Positions 1-8,030 are shown, counted from the first letter of the stretch. The stretch: DNA of 11,783 nucleotides from Paenibacillus sp. (GCA_029256665.1 JAQSXN010000056.1:1-11783), one strand, 5' to 3'. A program made the numbers and translations. Notes: generated by a model from the letters alone, not told the origin.

Positions 1-1
1 C

Positions 2-634
2 CAGTTCGGCTATCTGTCTCCGGAGAAAACGGCTATTGTGAAGCGCGAGGTGCTGCAAAACGATCGCGTTCAGCCGATTACAACGCCGTATATGAGGTTT
101 CACGAGTTGGCCTGCTTGTGCGAGATCGGCGAGCAGACGTATGTTCGGGAAGAGATGCTGGCTTACTGGGGCGGCATGCTGAAGCTTGGCGCAACCTCGT
201 TTTGGGAGGAATACGATCCGAACGCGACGGGTGCAGAACATTATCGGATGTACGGCAGGCCTTACGGCAAAAGCTTGTGCCACGCCTGGGGGGCAAGCCC
301 GATCTACTTGCTGGGAAAATATTATCTGGGCGTGCGTCCGACTGCTCCCGGCTACGCAGCGTACGTCGTCGAGCCGAGTCTCGGCGGGCTGGATTGGCTG
401 GAGGGTTCCGTCCCTACGCCGCGCGGATCGGTGAACGTGTACGCGGATGGTTCGACGATCCGGGTCCGTCCGGCGCGAGACGGTACAGGGATTTTGAAAT
501 TTCGATCGGCCGAGCCGCCGTACGTATCCGGAGGGAAGCTCAAGCACATCGGCGGCGAGTTCTATGAGCTTGCGCTGGAGGGGGCGGATATCGCCTATGA
601 AGTGCAATATACTGCGGTTATGCCGGATACGTAG
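2..634 (+). CDS. Alpha-L-rhamnosidase (GH78 type), C-terminal part, 5' truncated by window edge
   Basis: The frame is open from base 2 (Q-F-G-Y-L-S-P...), so the gene begins before the window; the GTG at 38 is not a credible start. The 210 visible residues are the end of an (alpha/alpha)6-barrel glycosidase plus the small beta-sandwich tail usual in GH78 enzymes. Recognisable segments are TPYMRFHELACLCEIG, YWGGMLKLGATSFWEEYDP and YGKSLCHAWGASPIYLL, then a beta-rich tail (VVEPSLGGLDWLEGSVPTPRG). One glutamate of the FWEE segment sits where GH78 enzymes carry a proposed catalytic base; this is family knowledge, not proved here. Such enzymes release terminal alpha-L-rhamnose from plant polysaccharides or glycosides. 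The downstream kinase/regulator pair points to regulated sugar uptake. It could be another six-hairpin glycosidase, but the segment pattern favours rhamnosidase. Confidence 0.82.
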   Translation, partial: QFGYLSPEKTAIVKREVLQNDRVQPITTPYMRFHELACLCEIGEQTYVREEMLAYWGGMLKLGATSFWEEYDPNATGAEHYRMYGRPYGKSLCHAWGASPIYLLGKYYLGVRPTAPGYAAYVVEPSLGGLDWLEGSVPTPRGSVNVYADGSTIRVRPARDGTGILKFRSAEPPYVSGGKLKHIGGEFYELALEGADIAYEVQYTAVMPDT

Positions 635-640
635 TATAAT
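612..640 (+). promoter_or_regulatory. Possible promoter for the kinase/regulator genes
   Basis: A perfect TATAAT (635-640) starts on the base after the rhamnosidase stop codon, 43 bases before the kinase start. No good -35 hexamer lies 16-18 bases upstream (the region reads CTGCGG or similar) and there is no extended -10 TG. The pair may therefore have a weak or activated promoter of its own, or the hexamer may be chance and the genes be read from upstream. Confidence 0.3.
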
Positions 641-682
641 GAGTGGAAAATCGGGTCGCCGCTGCTAAGGGGCTGGAGGCAA

Positions 683-2524
683 TTGAGGAAATGGCGCCGC
701 TTCAAGATGCGAAATCTTCCGTTATTCGCGAAGATTTCTCTTGTGTTTTCGCTGGTCGTTACCTGTTTCATTCTTCTGATCGGCTTAGGCTCTTATTCGG
801 TCTATCGCAATAGCATGGAGTCCCAGGTAGGAGAATTTGTCCCGCAAGTGCTCGGGCAGGTCAGCTCCCGGATAGACAGTTATGTCGACGAGCTTCTGAT
901 GATCCCGCAATTGATCTTTAATATACCCGGGGAACGCGATGCGCTCGATATTTTGCGGGAGGCGAGCGAACCCGCGAATTCGCGCGCGCTGGACTATACG
1001 CTGGAACTGCATGACGTACTGAAACGGCTGAATTTTAGAACTGGCGAGAACCTGCAGGCAATCACCTTCTATACGTTGGCCGGCGACGCTTATCTCTTAA
1101 GCAAGGTCGGGGGCATGTGGGTCAAGCAGGATTATCGCGACCAACCTTGGTACGAGGAACTGGACACGGTGTATTACGCGCCGACGATCTGGGGGACGTA
1201 TCAGGACAATTCGATAACGGGCCGCCCTTACGTGTTCTCCATCGTTCAACCGGTGCGCGGCTTGCCTAAGAAGCAGATTGACGGCGTTATTCAAGTGTCG
1301 GGGTCCATTGAAGCGATCAGCGCCATGATTCACAAGGTGGATTTTGGAGCCGGCTCGATCGTGTACGTTCTGGACCACCGCAATCATATTGTGTTTTCGA
1401 CCAATCCGGCGGAGATCGGCCAATCGTGGGATCGCTCCTACGACGTCGATTGGAGCGATCGGCCGGTCGGCTCGGAATCATTTGAGCTTGATGTTGCGAA
1501 CAAGCCGTATTTGTTCAGCTATAATTGGTCGACCGATTCCGGGTGGAAGGTCGTCAGTCTCATTCCTAGCGGAAATTTGAGCAAAGGCATCTATCGGATT
1601 CAATTCTGGGTCTACGCCTTCGTCGCTTCGGGCGTTCTGATCGTATTCGGGTTGGCGATCGCCACCGCCTACGGCTTCACCAAGCCGCTTCGGACGCTGA
1701 GCGACCGGATCAAACATCTGGATTTTCAGCATCCGGACAAGTCTCCAAGCGTGGATCGGCTGGACGAGATCGGACATTTGTCGAATTCATTCCAGAATAT
1801 GATCAAACGGATGAACAGCCTGTTCAGCGAGATCACCCACGAGAAAGTGTTGAAGCAGGAAGCGGAGATCAAGGCGCTTCAGAGTCAGATCAATCCGCAT
1901 TTCATGCATAACGCGCTCGAAACGATACGGATGACGTATAAGTCGGGCAGGTATGAGAACGGGGAGCAAGGATTGGTTTCTCTCGGCCACGTTCTCCGCT
2001 ATCAGGCTGCCCAGGAGCAGGATTTTGTTCCTTTCTCCGTCGAGCTTGAGTTTCTGGACCAATATTTGAGCTTGCAGAAACTTCGCTACGGGGATCGGAT
2101 GTCCGTCTATATGGAAGTGGATCCGGAGGTGGAAGAGCACTCCATTCCGAGCATGATCGTTCAGCCGCTGGTGGAGAACGCCTTGAAATACGGCGTAGCA
2201 TCCTTCGATCATTCCATTTCGCTCACGATCCGCTTTGGCTTCGATGACGGTTTCATCACGGGCGATGTCGTCGATGAAGGGAAGGGCATGTCTCCGGAAC
2301 GATTGGAGCAGGTCATTGCCGAAATAAACGACTTCTCTTTTGCTGGCAGCCGGAAAGGGGGGATCGGACTTGCGAATGTCTACCAGCGTTTGCAGTTATT
2401 GTTCGGTCCGTCGGCTGCACTCCATATTGAAAGTCATGAAGAAGTCGGGACGATCGTAAGCTTCCGTTATCCGGTCCTCCCGCACAACAAGGGGAAGTTC
2501 AAATATGCGAATTCTAATCGTTGA
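683..2524 (+). CDS. YesM-type membrane sensor histidine kinase
   Basis: 613 residues from a TTG start, chosen because GGAGG (675-679) and AAGGGG (667-672) lie just upstream; an in-frame ATG at 707 has no ribosome site. Order of parts: transmembrane helix about 13-38; an extracellular sensor of about 265 residues with a dCache-like stretch (GRPYVFSIVQPVRG, about 180-193); second helix about 307-331; HAMP linker about 330-385; His_kinase-type phosphoacceptor segment with LQSQINPHFMHNALETI (His406); and a HATPase domain with N box (VENALKYG, Asn499), G1 (DEGKGM, 531-536) and G2 (GGIGL, 559-563). G1 has DEG rather than the commoner DNG. All catalytic features look intact. Family members autophosphorylate on His and pass phosphate to an AraC-type regulator, mostly in response to extracellular carbohydrates or their binding proteins. 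The ligand is unknown; rhamnose-containing glycans are an inference from the neighbour. Confidence 0.93.
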   Translation: MRKWRRFKMRNLPLFAKISLVFSLVVTCFILLIGLGSYSVYRNSMESQVGEFVPQVLGQVSSRIDSYVDELLMIPQLIFNIPGERDALDILREASEPANSRALDYTLELHDVLKRLNFRTGENLQAITFYTLAGDAYLLSKVGGMWVKQDYRDQPWYEELDTVYYAPTIWGTYQDNSITGRPYVFSIVQPVRGLPKKQIDGVIQVSGSIEAISAMIHKVDFGAGSIVYVLDHRNHIVFSTNPAEIGQSWDRSYDVDWSDRPVGSESFELDVANKPYLFSYNWSTDSGWKVVSLIPSGNLSKGIYRIQFWVYAFVASGVLIVFGLAIATAYGFTKPLRTLSDRIKHLDFQHPDKSPSVDRLDEIGHLSNSFQNMIKRMNSLFSEITHEKVLKQEAEIKALQSQINPHFMHNALETIRMTYKSGRYENGEQGLVSLGHVLRYQAAQEQDFVPFSVELEFLDQYLSLQKLRYGDRMSVYMEVDPEVEEHSIPSMIVQPLVENALKYGVASFDHSISLTIRFGFDDGFITGDVVDEGKGMSPERLEQVIAEINDFSFAGSRKGGIGLANVYQRLQLLFGPSAALHIESHEEVGTIVSFRYPVLPHNKGKFKYANSNR

Positions 2525-4034
2525 CGACGAACAGGAAATCCGTGGCGGCATCCGCCATCTGCTTGAGCGCTCGGCGCTGGAGGCGCGGCTCGAGATCGTC
2601 GGGGCGGCAAGCGACGGCCGGGAGGCCATGCTCATCGCAGGCAGCCGACAGGTGGATCTGATCATTACCGATATTCGAATGCCGGGCATGAGCGGCCTGG
2701 AGCTGATCAGGGAAGTACGAGCGGCGCATCCTTCTATCCGCTTCGTCATGCTTAGCGGCTACGACGATTTTGCGTATGCGAGGGAAGCGATGCGTCACGG
2801 CGCTCTGGATTATCTGCTCAAGCCGGTCGTAGAACGGGAGTTGCTCGGAATCGTCGAACGGTTGATTGAGCAGTCGAGTCGGGACAATGAGTCTTCGCTC
2901 TATCTGTCCCTGAAAGAGTTCCGCGACTTGCGGGAAGACGGGGAATGGAAGGCCGCAGCCCTCTGCGGAATAGACGAGCTGCCAGAGGCGCGGATTCGGG
3001 AGCTGGGAGGAGAAGCGACTCTGCAGTGGATGCTGGTCAAGGTGAATGCGGAGACGGCCAGGGAACTGGGCGGCGTCTACTTCATCAACAGTGATCCGGC
3101 TGCGCCATTCCGGTATTCGTTCGGACTGGCAGCGGCCAGTGAGAGGGAGCTCAAGGAGAAGATCGCTGCGTTTACGCAGCGGGTATACCGCTTCAGCAAG
3201 GAACGCGTGAAGGTGTCCGTCAGCTTCGGCGTATCGGAGCCCGTGCTACAGGATGGCGCGACCTTCAATCAGACACCGTTCGATCTGGCGTTCTTCCGGG
3301 CGCATCAGGCGTTGTTCTCCAGAGTGCTGCTGGGCAGCGGGATTTATGACGCGGGAGGAATCGGGGAAGCCAAACATCATTATGCAAGCGATAAGCTGGA
3401 AGCGGCATTAGAGCTTAAGGACGCCGACGGCATTACGGAGGAGATAGAGGCGCTGCTCAAGAAGTGCGTCAAGGAAGGCAGCGCCAGCGTACTGCTCCTG
3501 TCGTTGGAACGTCTTATGTTTCTTATACATCACCGCTGGCAGGCGGATCTGACCTTTGCCGAAGGGAGCAGCATGCCGCTGATGAATCGGACGCTCGAGG
3601 GTCTGTTATGGTCGAGTCATCCGGATTCGCTGAAGAAAAGCTTGCTTGTCTGGATCCAGGGAACGCTCGCCAGACTGGATCCGGCCCATCAAGAAGGGAA
3701 GGTGCTGACGCGCGCCAAAAAATATATTCAAGCCCATCTTGGGCATCCCATCAATCTGACGGAGGTCAGTCAAGAGACGCATGTCACTCCGCAATATTTG
3801 AGCAAGCTGTTCCGCGAGAAGTCAGGCGAAACGTTCATCGAATACATGACGAGGTTAAGGGTCGAAGAGGCGAAGAGACTTTTGTCGGAACCGGGCGTCA
3901 AAATATATGAAGTGGCCGACCTTGTCGGGTACAGCAACTGGAAGCATTTTAGCCGCGTATTCAAGCAATATACCGGCTATGGCCCTTCCGATTACAAAAA
4001 TCGTCTTACTGTCGAACAGTATCCGAGCAAATAA
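2505..4034 (+). CDS. YesN-type response regulator, receiver plus AraC-family DNA-binding domain
   Basis: 509 residues; the ATG overlaps the kinase gene by 20 bases, with GGGGA 9 bases upstream, so the two are translationally coupled. Residues 1-120 form a CheY-like receiver: acidic pair Asp7/Asp8, phosphoacceptor Asp56 (LIITDIRMP), Ser84 and Lys106 (LLKP). The middle, about 125-390, is a poorly conserved linker; a stretch about 230-290 (VSVSFGV...AFFRAHQALF) resembles the degenerate GGDEF-like fold seen in many YesN relatives, without the active-site motif. Residues about 399-505 are two AraC-type helix-turn-helix units (NLTEVSQETHVTPQYLSKLFRE and EVADLVGYSNWKHFSRVFK). Phosphorylated, it should activate sugar-use genes, perhaps including the adjacent rhamnosidase and transporters outside the window. 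Function as the cognate partner is inferred from the overlap. Confidence 0.94.
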   Translation: MRILIVDDEQEIRGGIRHLLERSALEARLEIVGAASDGREAMLIAGSRQVDLIITDIRMPGMSGLELIREVRAAHPSIRFVMLSGYDDFAYAREAMRHGALDYLLKPVVERELLGIVERLIEQSSRDNESSLYLSLKEFRDLREDGEWKAAALCGIDELPEARIRELGGEATLQWMLVKVNAETARELGGVYFINSDPAAPFRYSFGLAAASERELKEKIAAFTQRVYRFSKERVKVSVSFGVSEPVLQDGATFNQTPFDLAFFRAHQALFSRVLLGSGIYDAGGIGEAKHHYASDKLEAALELKDADGITEEIEALLKKCVKEGSASVLLLSLERLMFLIHHRWQADLTFAEGSSMPLMNRTLEGLLWSSHPDSLKKSLLVWIQGTLARLDPAHQEGKVLTRAKKYIQAHLGHPINLTEVSQETHVTPQYLSKLFREKSGETFIEYMTRLRVEEAKRLLSEPGVKIYEVADLVGYSNWKHFSRVFKQYTGYGPSDYKNRLTVEQYPSK

Positions 4035-4084
4035 GATGTGGCTGCCGATATTTTGAGCCTCATGATGAGCCGAAGTTTTTCAAG

Positions 4085-4132
4085 AAAAGAGGCTGTCCCA
4101 AAGTCGTAAATGAGGGACGGCCTCTTTTTTTT
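4085..4132 (+). terminator. Strong intrinsic terminator, probably bidirectional
   Basis: The arms 4085-4099 and 4114-4128 pair over 15 bp with a single G-T wobble (4094/4119), enclosing a 14-base loop, and run into T residues to 4132. The left arm begins with AAAA, so the reverse transcript also ends in a short U run. It lies between convergent genes (response regulator, MocR regulator) and can serve both. Confidence 0.85.
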
Positions 4133-4181
4133 ACGCGGCCGCTCATCTTCGAAGGACTCCGACAGGAGCTTTTCTCAAAGT

Positions 4182-4228
4182 AGCGTGCCCAGAAGTACGC
4201 ATAATCTAGTTGGTGAAAGTCCAACCAA
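4182..4228 (+). other. Structured spacer at the MocR 3' end, faintly group II intron-like
   Basis: GTTGG (4209-4213), TGAAAGT, CCAAC (4221-4225) is a perfect 5-bp hairpin immediately beside the MocR stop codon, and GCGT (4183-4186) pairs with ACGC (4197-4200) just before it. The string GGTGAAAGTCC resembles a segment I associate with domain I of bacterial group II introns. No reverse transcriptase or domain V is visible, so at best this is a remnant; chance is quite possible. The remainder of 4133-4205 holds nothing I recognise. Confidence 0.2.
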
Positions 4229-5660
4229 TGGAGGGGCCAAGCCGATATTCGCTGTCTGCGACAGCCCGAGCCAGCCGCTCGACGCCTTCCGCGATAGCCT
4301 CGACCGTCAGGCCGCCGTAGCCCATTACGATCCGATTCTCGTGGCGGCCGCGGACCATGGCGTAATGCTCCACCGCGTAAACTTGGACGCCTTCCTCGCG
4401 GATGCGCGCGATGACGGCCTCGGTAAAGGCGACACCCGGCAGTTCTACGACAAGATGCATCCCGGCGGATTCGCCCAGTATGCGAGCCTGCGGGAGATGC
4501 TTGCGCAAGCCGGATACCAGCGTCTCACGGCGTTTGCGGTAGATTTTTCTCATGCGCCGAATGTGGCGGTCGAAGAAACCCTCCTCCATGAAGCGCGCGA
4601 GGATAAGCTGCTCCAGCGTGGAAGTATGGCGGTCGGCGAACCACTTGAGCCGGCGGTAGTCTTCCACGAAGCGGGCGGGCAGCACGGCGTAGCCGATGCG
4701 GAGCGAAGGGGATAATATTTTGCTGAAGGTGCCGACATAGATGACGCGATCCGGGTCCAAGCCTTGCAGCGAATGGACGGGCACGCCTTCGTAAGTAAAC
4801 TCGCTGTCGTAATCGTCCTCGACGATGTAACAATCCGTTCGACGAGCATACTCGATCAGCTGGATACGGCGTTGAATGGGCAACGTCCCGCCTAGCGGAA
4901 ACTGATGGGACGGGATAACGACTATGAAGTCGGGCCTCTCGCCTGCGGGCAGCATGTCCGGGAGGATTCCTTTGTCGTCCACGGGTACGGGAACCAATTG
5001 AGCGCCGGCGTAGGTGAAGATCGTGCGCATCTCGTCGGTGACGGGATCCTCTACGGCGATTCGGGCGGGCCGGTCGCGAGAAAGCAGCTCCGTGACGAGA
5101 TGAAGCGCCTGCGTCGCTCCCGACGTGATCACGATTTGCTCCGGATGGCAGCGCACGCCGCGCGCCTGCAGAAGATAACGGGCGAGCACGGCGCGCAGCT
5201 CGTAAGACCCCTCTGGACCCGCGTAGCCGAAGGTGCGCTCCGGCGTATGAAGGCACACTTCCTTGGCCAGCCTGCCCCAGGCGGCGCGAGGGAAGTAGTC
5301 GGCGGCGGGATGCGCGGCGCGAAAGTCGATCGCCGGTTTGGGCCGCTCGACCGGCTTCCCGGTCGCGGCGGCAAACGTCGTCCCGTCAGGCTGCGCCGCC
5401 TCGGCCGCTAGAAAGGCAGAGCCGGCCGCGACGTAGGTGCCGGACTGCGGCCTGACCTCCAGGTACCCTTCGGCCAGCAGCCGGTCGTACACCTCCAGCA
5501 CGATGTTGCGGGATACGCCGACCGAAGCGGCAAGCTCCCGGCTGGACGGGAGTCGTGCGCCTTCGACCAATTCATTGAGCATAATGCGTTGTCTAAGCTG
5601 TTCGTACACTTGGACCGTCAGCGAGGTCGCGAGCGCGCGATCGACGGGAAACCAAAGCAA
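4206..5660 (-). CDS. MocR/GabR-type transcriptional regulator (GntR winged helix fused to PLP aminotransferase fold)
   Basis: 484 residues from a TTG at 5660. The frame opens with a GTG at 5669, but AAGGAG is then only 1 base away; from the TTG it is 10 bases away and the product begins MLWFPVDRA, like other family members. Residues about 10-78 are a GntR winged helix (SSRELAASVGVSRNIVLEVYDRL, then GYLEVRPQSGTYV). A linker follows, then a type-I aminotransferase domain (about 120-470) with SGATQAL, the cofactor strand EDDYDSEF (Asp282, Tyr284) and the Schiff-base lysine in GTFSKILSPSLRIGY (Lys314). Arg443 (ENRIVMGYGG) matches the GabR arginine that holds the effector carboxylate. Such proteins bind PLP and an amino acid to control nearby genes. 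No pdxST or gab genes are visible; the divergent racemase is the likeliest local target. The last 17 or so residues extend past the usual family end. Confidence 0.92.
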   Translation of the reverse strand: MLWFPVDRALATSLTVQVYEQLRQRIMLNELVEGARLPSSRELAASVGVSRNIVLEVYDRLLAEGYLEVRPQSGTYVAAGSAFLAAEAAQPDGTTFAAATGKPVERPKPAIDFRAAHPAADYFPRAAWGRLAKEVCLHTPERTFGYAGPEGSYELRAVLARYLLQARGVRCHPEQIVITSGATQALHLVTELLSRDRPARIAVEDPVTDEMRTIFTYAGAQLVPVPVDDKGILPDMLPAGERPDFIVVIPSHQFPLGGTLPIQRRIQLIEYARRTDCYIVEDDYDSEFTYEGVPVHSLQGLDPDRVIYVGTFSKILSPSLRIGYAVLPARFVEDYRRLKWFADRHTSTLEQLILARFMEEGFFDRHIRRMRKIYRKRRETLVSGLRKHLPQARILGESAGMHLVVELPGVAFTEAVIARIREEGVQVYAVEHYAMVRGRHENRIVMGYGGLTVEAIAEGVERLARAVADSEYRLGPSIGWTFTN

Positions 5661-5686
5661 GGCAACCACTCTCCTTACGTTTCATA

Positions 5687-5756
5687 ACTGGTACTATTAA
5701 CTTGCTTCTATTCTGGATCTTATGGAGACCAGTATACCATGTTATGCTGTCAGCAT
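5687..5756. promoter_or_regulatory. Divergent control region between the MocR regulator and the racemase
   Basis: ACTGGT (5687-5692) and ACCAGT (5728-5733) form an inverted pair, each flanked by an A/T step (ATAACTGGT and its mirror ACCAGTAT). Their centres are 41 bp apart, close to four helical turns. A related TCTGGATC lies between them (5712-5719). A perfect 13-bp palindrome, ATGCTGTCAGCAT (5744-5756), sits nearer the racemase start. TATACC (5733-5738) and TATGCT (5743-5748) are -10-like but lack a clear -35. This is the obvious place for a MocR protein to bind; the assignment is inference. Confidence 0.45.
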
Positions 5757-5783
5757 GATAACGAGAGGAGCGTGCGCACAAGG

Positions 5784-6488
5784 ATGAGAACGATCGGATT
5801 GATTGGCGGACTGAGCTGGGAGTCGACTGCCGACTACTACAAATATATTAATCAAGGCGTAAGCGAACAGGCGGGAGGGTTAAGCTCGGCCAAATGTTTG
5901 CTGTATTCCTGCAACTTCGAGGAGGTCGTGCAGCTGCAGAAAGCGGGCGAGTGGAAGAAGGCGGCGGATCTGCTGGCCGATGCCGCGAAAAAGCTGGAAG
6001 CGGGAGGCTGCGATACGATCCTGATCTGCACGAACACGATGCACGTCGTGGCAGGCGAGGTGCAGGAGGCCGTAGACGTGCCGTTGCTGCATATAGTCGA
6101 CACGACGGCGGCGCAAATTAAGAAGAGCGCTCTATCCCGCGTCGGATTGCTAGGCACGCGCTACACGATGGAGCAAAGCTTCTATACGGATCGCCTGCGC
6201 GAGCATGGCATCGAAGCGGTCATTCCGGACGAAGCGGATCGGGTTCGGGTGCATGACATTATTTTCGAAGAGTTGTGCAAGGGCGAGCTTAAAGCATCCT
6301 CCAAAACGGAATATCTGGCGATCATCGAGCGGCTGCGGCAGAAAGGCGCCGAAGGCGTCATTCTCGGCTGTACCGAAATTCCTTTGTTGCTGAAGCAAGG
6401 CGATGTGGATATGCCATTGTTCGATACGACCCGCATCCATGCGGAAGCGGCAGTGGAATTCGCACTCGAGACGGTGGTCATTGCTTAG
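5784..6488 (+). CDS. Aspartate/glutamate racemase family protein (YgeA/RacX-like)
   Basis: 234 residues from the ATG at 5784 (MRTIGLIGGLSWESTADYY), which matches the usual start of this family; the frame stays open to 5739 but those codons look non-coding. GAGAGGAG ends 13-14 bases upstream and a second AAGG is very close, so the exact start (GTG 5772 is in frame) is not certain. Cofactor-independent racemases use two cysteines on opposite faces of the substrate: Cys82 (ILICTNTMH) and Cys196 (GVILGCTEIP), both present. The length fits the stand-alone Asp/Glu/hydantoin racemase family. Members interconvert L- and D-amino acids (aspartate, glutamate or a broader range), supplying or recycling D-amino acids for wall or signalling. 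The divergent MocR regulator suggests amino-acid-responsive expression. Exact substrate cannot be read from sequence; it does not look like MurI. Confidence 0.88.
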   Translation: MRTIGLIGGLSWESTADYYKYINQGVSEQAGGLSSAKCLLYSCNFEEVVQLQKAGEWKKAADLLADAAKKLEAGGCDTILICTNTMHVVAGEVQEAVDVPLLHIVDTTAAQIKKSALSRVGLLGTRYTMEQSFYTDRLREHGIEAVIPDEADRVRVHDIIFEELCKGELKASSKTEYLAIIERLRQKGAEGVILGCTEIPLLLKQGDVDMPLFDTTRIHAEAAVEFALETVVIA

Positions 6489-6599
6489 CGGTTTCCCGCG
6501 CGCCAAGCTTGCTTGAAGAGCAACTTTCGCCCGACGTCTTGCGTCTAAAGGTTGGAAGATTCTGGCCTGATGATAAAAGGAAAGGGCTGAGACGACGGG

Positions 6600-8027
6600 A
6601 TGTTCAACTCATTGAGACCGCTCGCGCTGATGCTGGTCGCTGGTTTCATTTTCGCTATCATGGCGGGATGTACGAATGATTCCATAGAAAAGGGACAAGC
6701 GAACGCGACCAGTATGCCGGAGGATTCGGAGGTTCGCGGGATGCCGGAAGGCGAGGTCGAGCCGGATACAGGCGAACCAACGCTGTCCGTGACGATCGAT
6801 GAAGAAAAGGATATCGTCGCCCTGACCGCGAATCGGGACATGGACCGGGAATCGGTCGAGCTTGCGATTCAGTCGACGATTCATGATCCCGCATGGGGAA
6901 GCGCGGCGGATTATCGTTACGGGGTGGAATGGAGCGACGACCGGCACGCGCTCGTCCGTTTCACGGAGTTGCGTACGGAGAGCTCGATCGGCTTCATGCT
7001 GGACGACGCTAGGACGAAGGAAGGCAAGGCGCTTGTCGTTAAGCTACCGTACGAAGGAAGAGTGGTAACGGTTTATGCCGGCGCTCCTTGGAGCGGCATT
7101 CGGTGGACGAACGCGGACGGGGAAGTCATTAGGGAGCGTCCTTTCGACACGGCGGTGTTCATCCAGCCTCCATGTTGCGATGAGGGAGACGAGGCTATTA
7201 TCGTCTATGGCCAGGATGGTACCGTTGATCGGCTGAACCTCGATACAGGCGAGGTGATACGCACGTCGCAAGAGGATTGGCGGGATATCGAGGTTGAGCG
7301 ATGGAGCGATAGCGGGGTAGGGGACTTGCATGCTTACACGGCTGATGGGGAAGCCTACTATATCGCTAAGGGATTGGAATATGTGTATTTGATCGATCCC
7401 GCGACGGGTGACCGCACTCTCATCTATCGATCGGAAGATGCTTCGATCTACGGCCTTGCGTCGTCTCCTGACGGAAGCAAAGTGGCCGTGTTGACGGACT
7501 CGGAGCGAACTCTCGGCTCTACAGCGGATCTGCTGGTTTTCGACGCTGCAGGTAAAAAGTTGTCCAACTACGAAAAAGCGGCGTATATGGGTCATAGCGA
7601 TGGCTGGCATATCATCAACCCCATGTTCTGGCAGGATAACGTCCGCGTTGCCGTGCCGAATACGGGACGGTCGAATTCTCGCTATCTTCGGGGAAAATTG
7701 ATATACGATATACATAAGGGATTAATCGCGGAAGAAGAGAGCGGGATTAGACCCGCGGATGCGATCTCCGTTCTTAAAGAAGCCATTCCGGGCTGGAGCG
7801 GAGACGAAATCGATATTATTCGCGTTTTGCCGCAGCCTGGCGACCGGGGCGAGAGCTTCTATGCCGCCTACGTCTCCGGCAAAGGCACCTACTTGATCGA
7901 CACGGGGGCGGGTTCGGCAACACGCATTGGAGCCGGGGCGTTGCTAGGCTGGAGCTCGGACGGCGAAGCGTTGACCTGGTACTCCTCGGAGGGGCGATCG
8001 CCGGAGATTTCGGTTTTGGACGAATAA
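6600..8027 (+). CDS. Predicted lipoprotein with Ig-like and beta-propeller-like regions, function unknown
   Basis: 475 residues from the ATG at 6600; purine-rich GGAAAGGG lies about 12 bases upstream. Residues 1-24 are a type II signal peptide ending in IMAG-Cys24, so the mature protein should be a lipid-anchored extracytoplasmic protein (Met at -3 is a little unusual). Residues about 30-60 are an acidic low-complexity linker. Residues about 60-150 (TLSVTIDEEKDIVALTANRDMDRESVELAI...ALVRFTELRTESSIGFML) resemble bacterial Ig-like domains that precede propellers. From about 165 come repeated beta units of the WD40/TolB-like sort, for example VYLIDPATGDRTLIY...GLASSPDGSKVAVLTD (about 262-300) and LGWSSDGEALTWYSSE (about 449-464). 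There is no catalytic motif. It stands alone: 111 bases of featureless spacer separate it from the racemase, and a hairpin follows. I do not recognise a specific function. Confidence 0.8.
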   Translation: MFNSLRPLALMLVAGFIFAIMAGCTNDSIEKGQANATSMPEDSEVRGMPEGEVEPDTGEPTLSVTIDEEKDIVALTANRDMDRESVELAIQSTIHDPAWGSAADYRYGVEWSDDRHALVRFTELRTESSIGFMLDDARTKEGKALVVKLPYEGRVVTVYAGAPWSGIRWTNADGEVIRERPFDTAVFIQPPCCDEGDEAIIVYGQDGTVDRLNLDTGEVIRTSQEDWRDIEVERWSDSGVGDLHAYTADGEAYYIAKGLEYVYLIDPATGDRTLIYRSEDASIYGLASSPDGSKVAVLTDSERTLGSTADLLVFDAAGKKLSNYEKAAYMGHSDGWHIINPMFWQDNVRVAVPNTGRSNSRYLRGKLIYDIHKGLIAEEESGIRPADAISVLKEAIPGWSGDEIDIIRVLPQPGDRGESFYAAYVSGKGTYLIDTGAGSATRIGAGALLGWSSDGEALTWYSSEGRSPEISVLDE

Positions 8028-8030
8028 TAG

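Noticed and set aside
4085..4132. End of an insertion sequence, since GAGGCTGTCCC recalls some IS termini
   Set aside because: The sequence forms a complete hairpin with a T tract between convergent genes and there is no transposase; a terminator explains it.
4525..5256. 243-codon minus-strand open frame inside the MocR gene
   Set aside because: Arginine/alanine-rich shadow in another frame of a clearly recognised protein.
6489..6599. Terminator or promoter between the racemase and the lipoprotein
   Set aside because: TTGCT-TGAAG-AGCAA is a weak hairpin without a T tract, and no paired -35/-10 hexamers were convincing.
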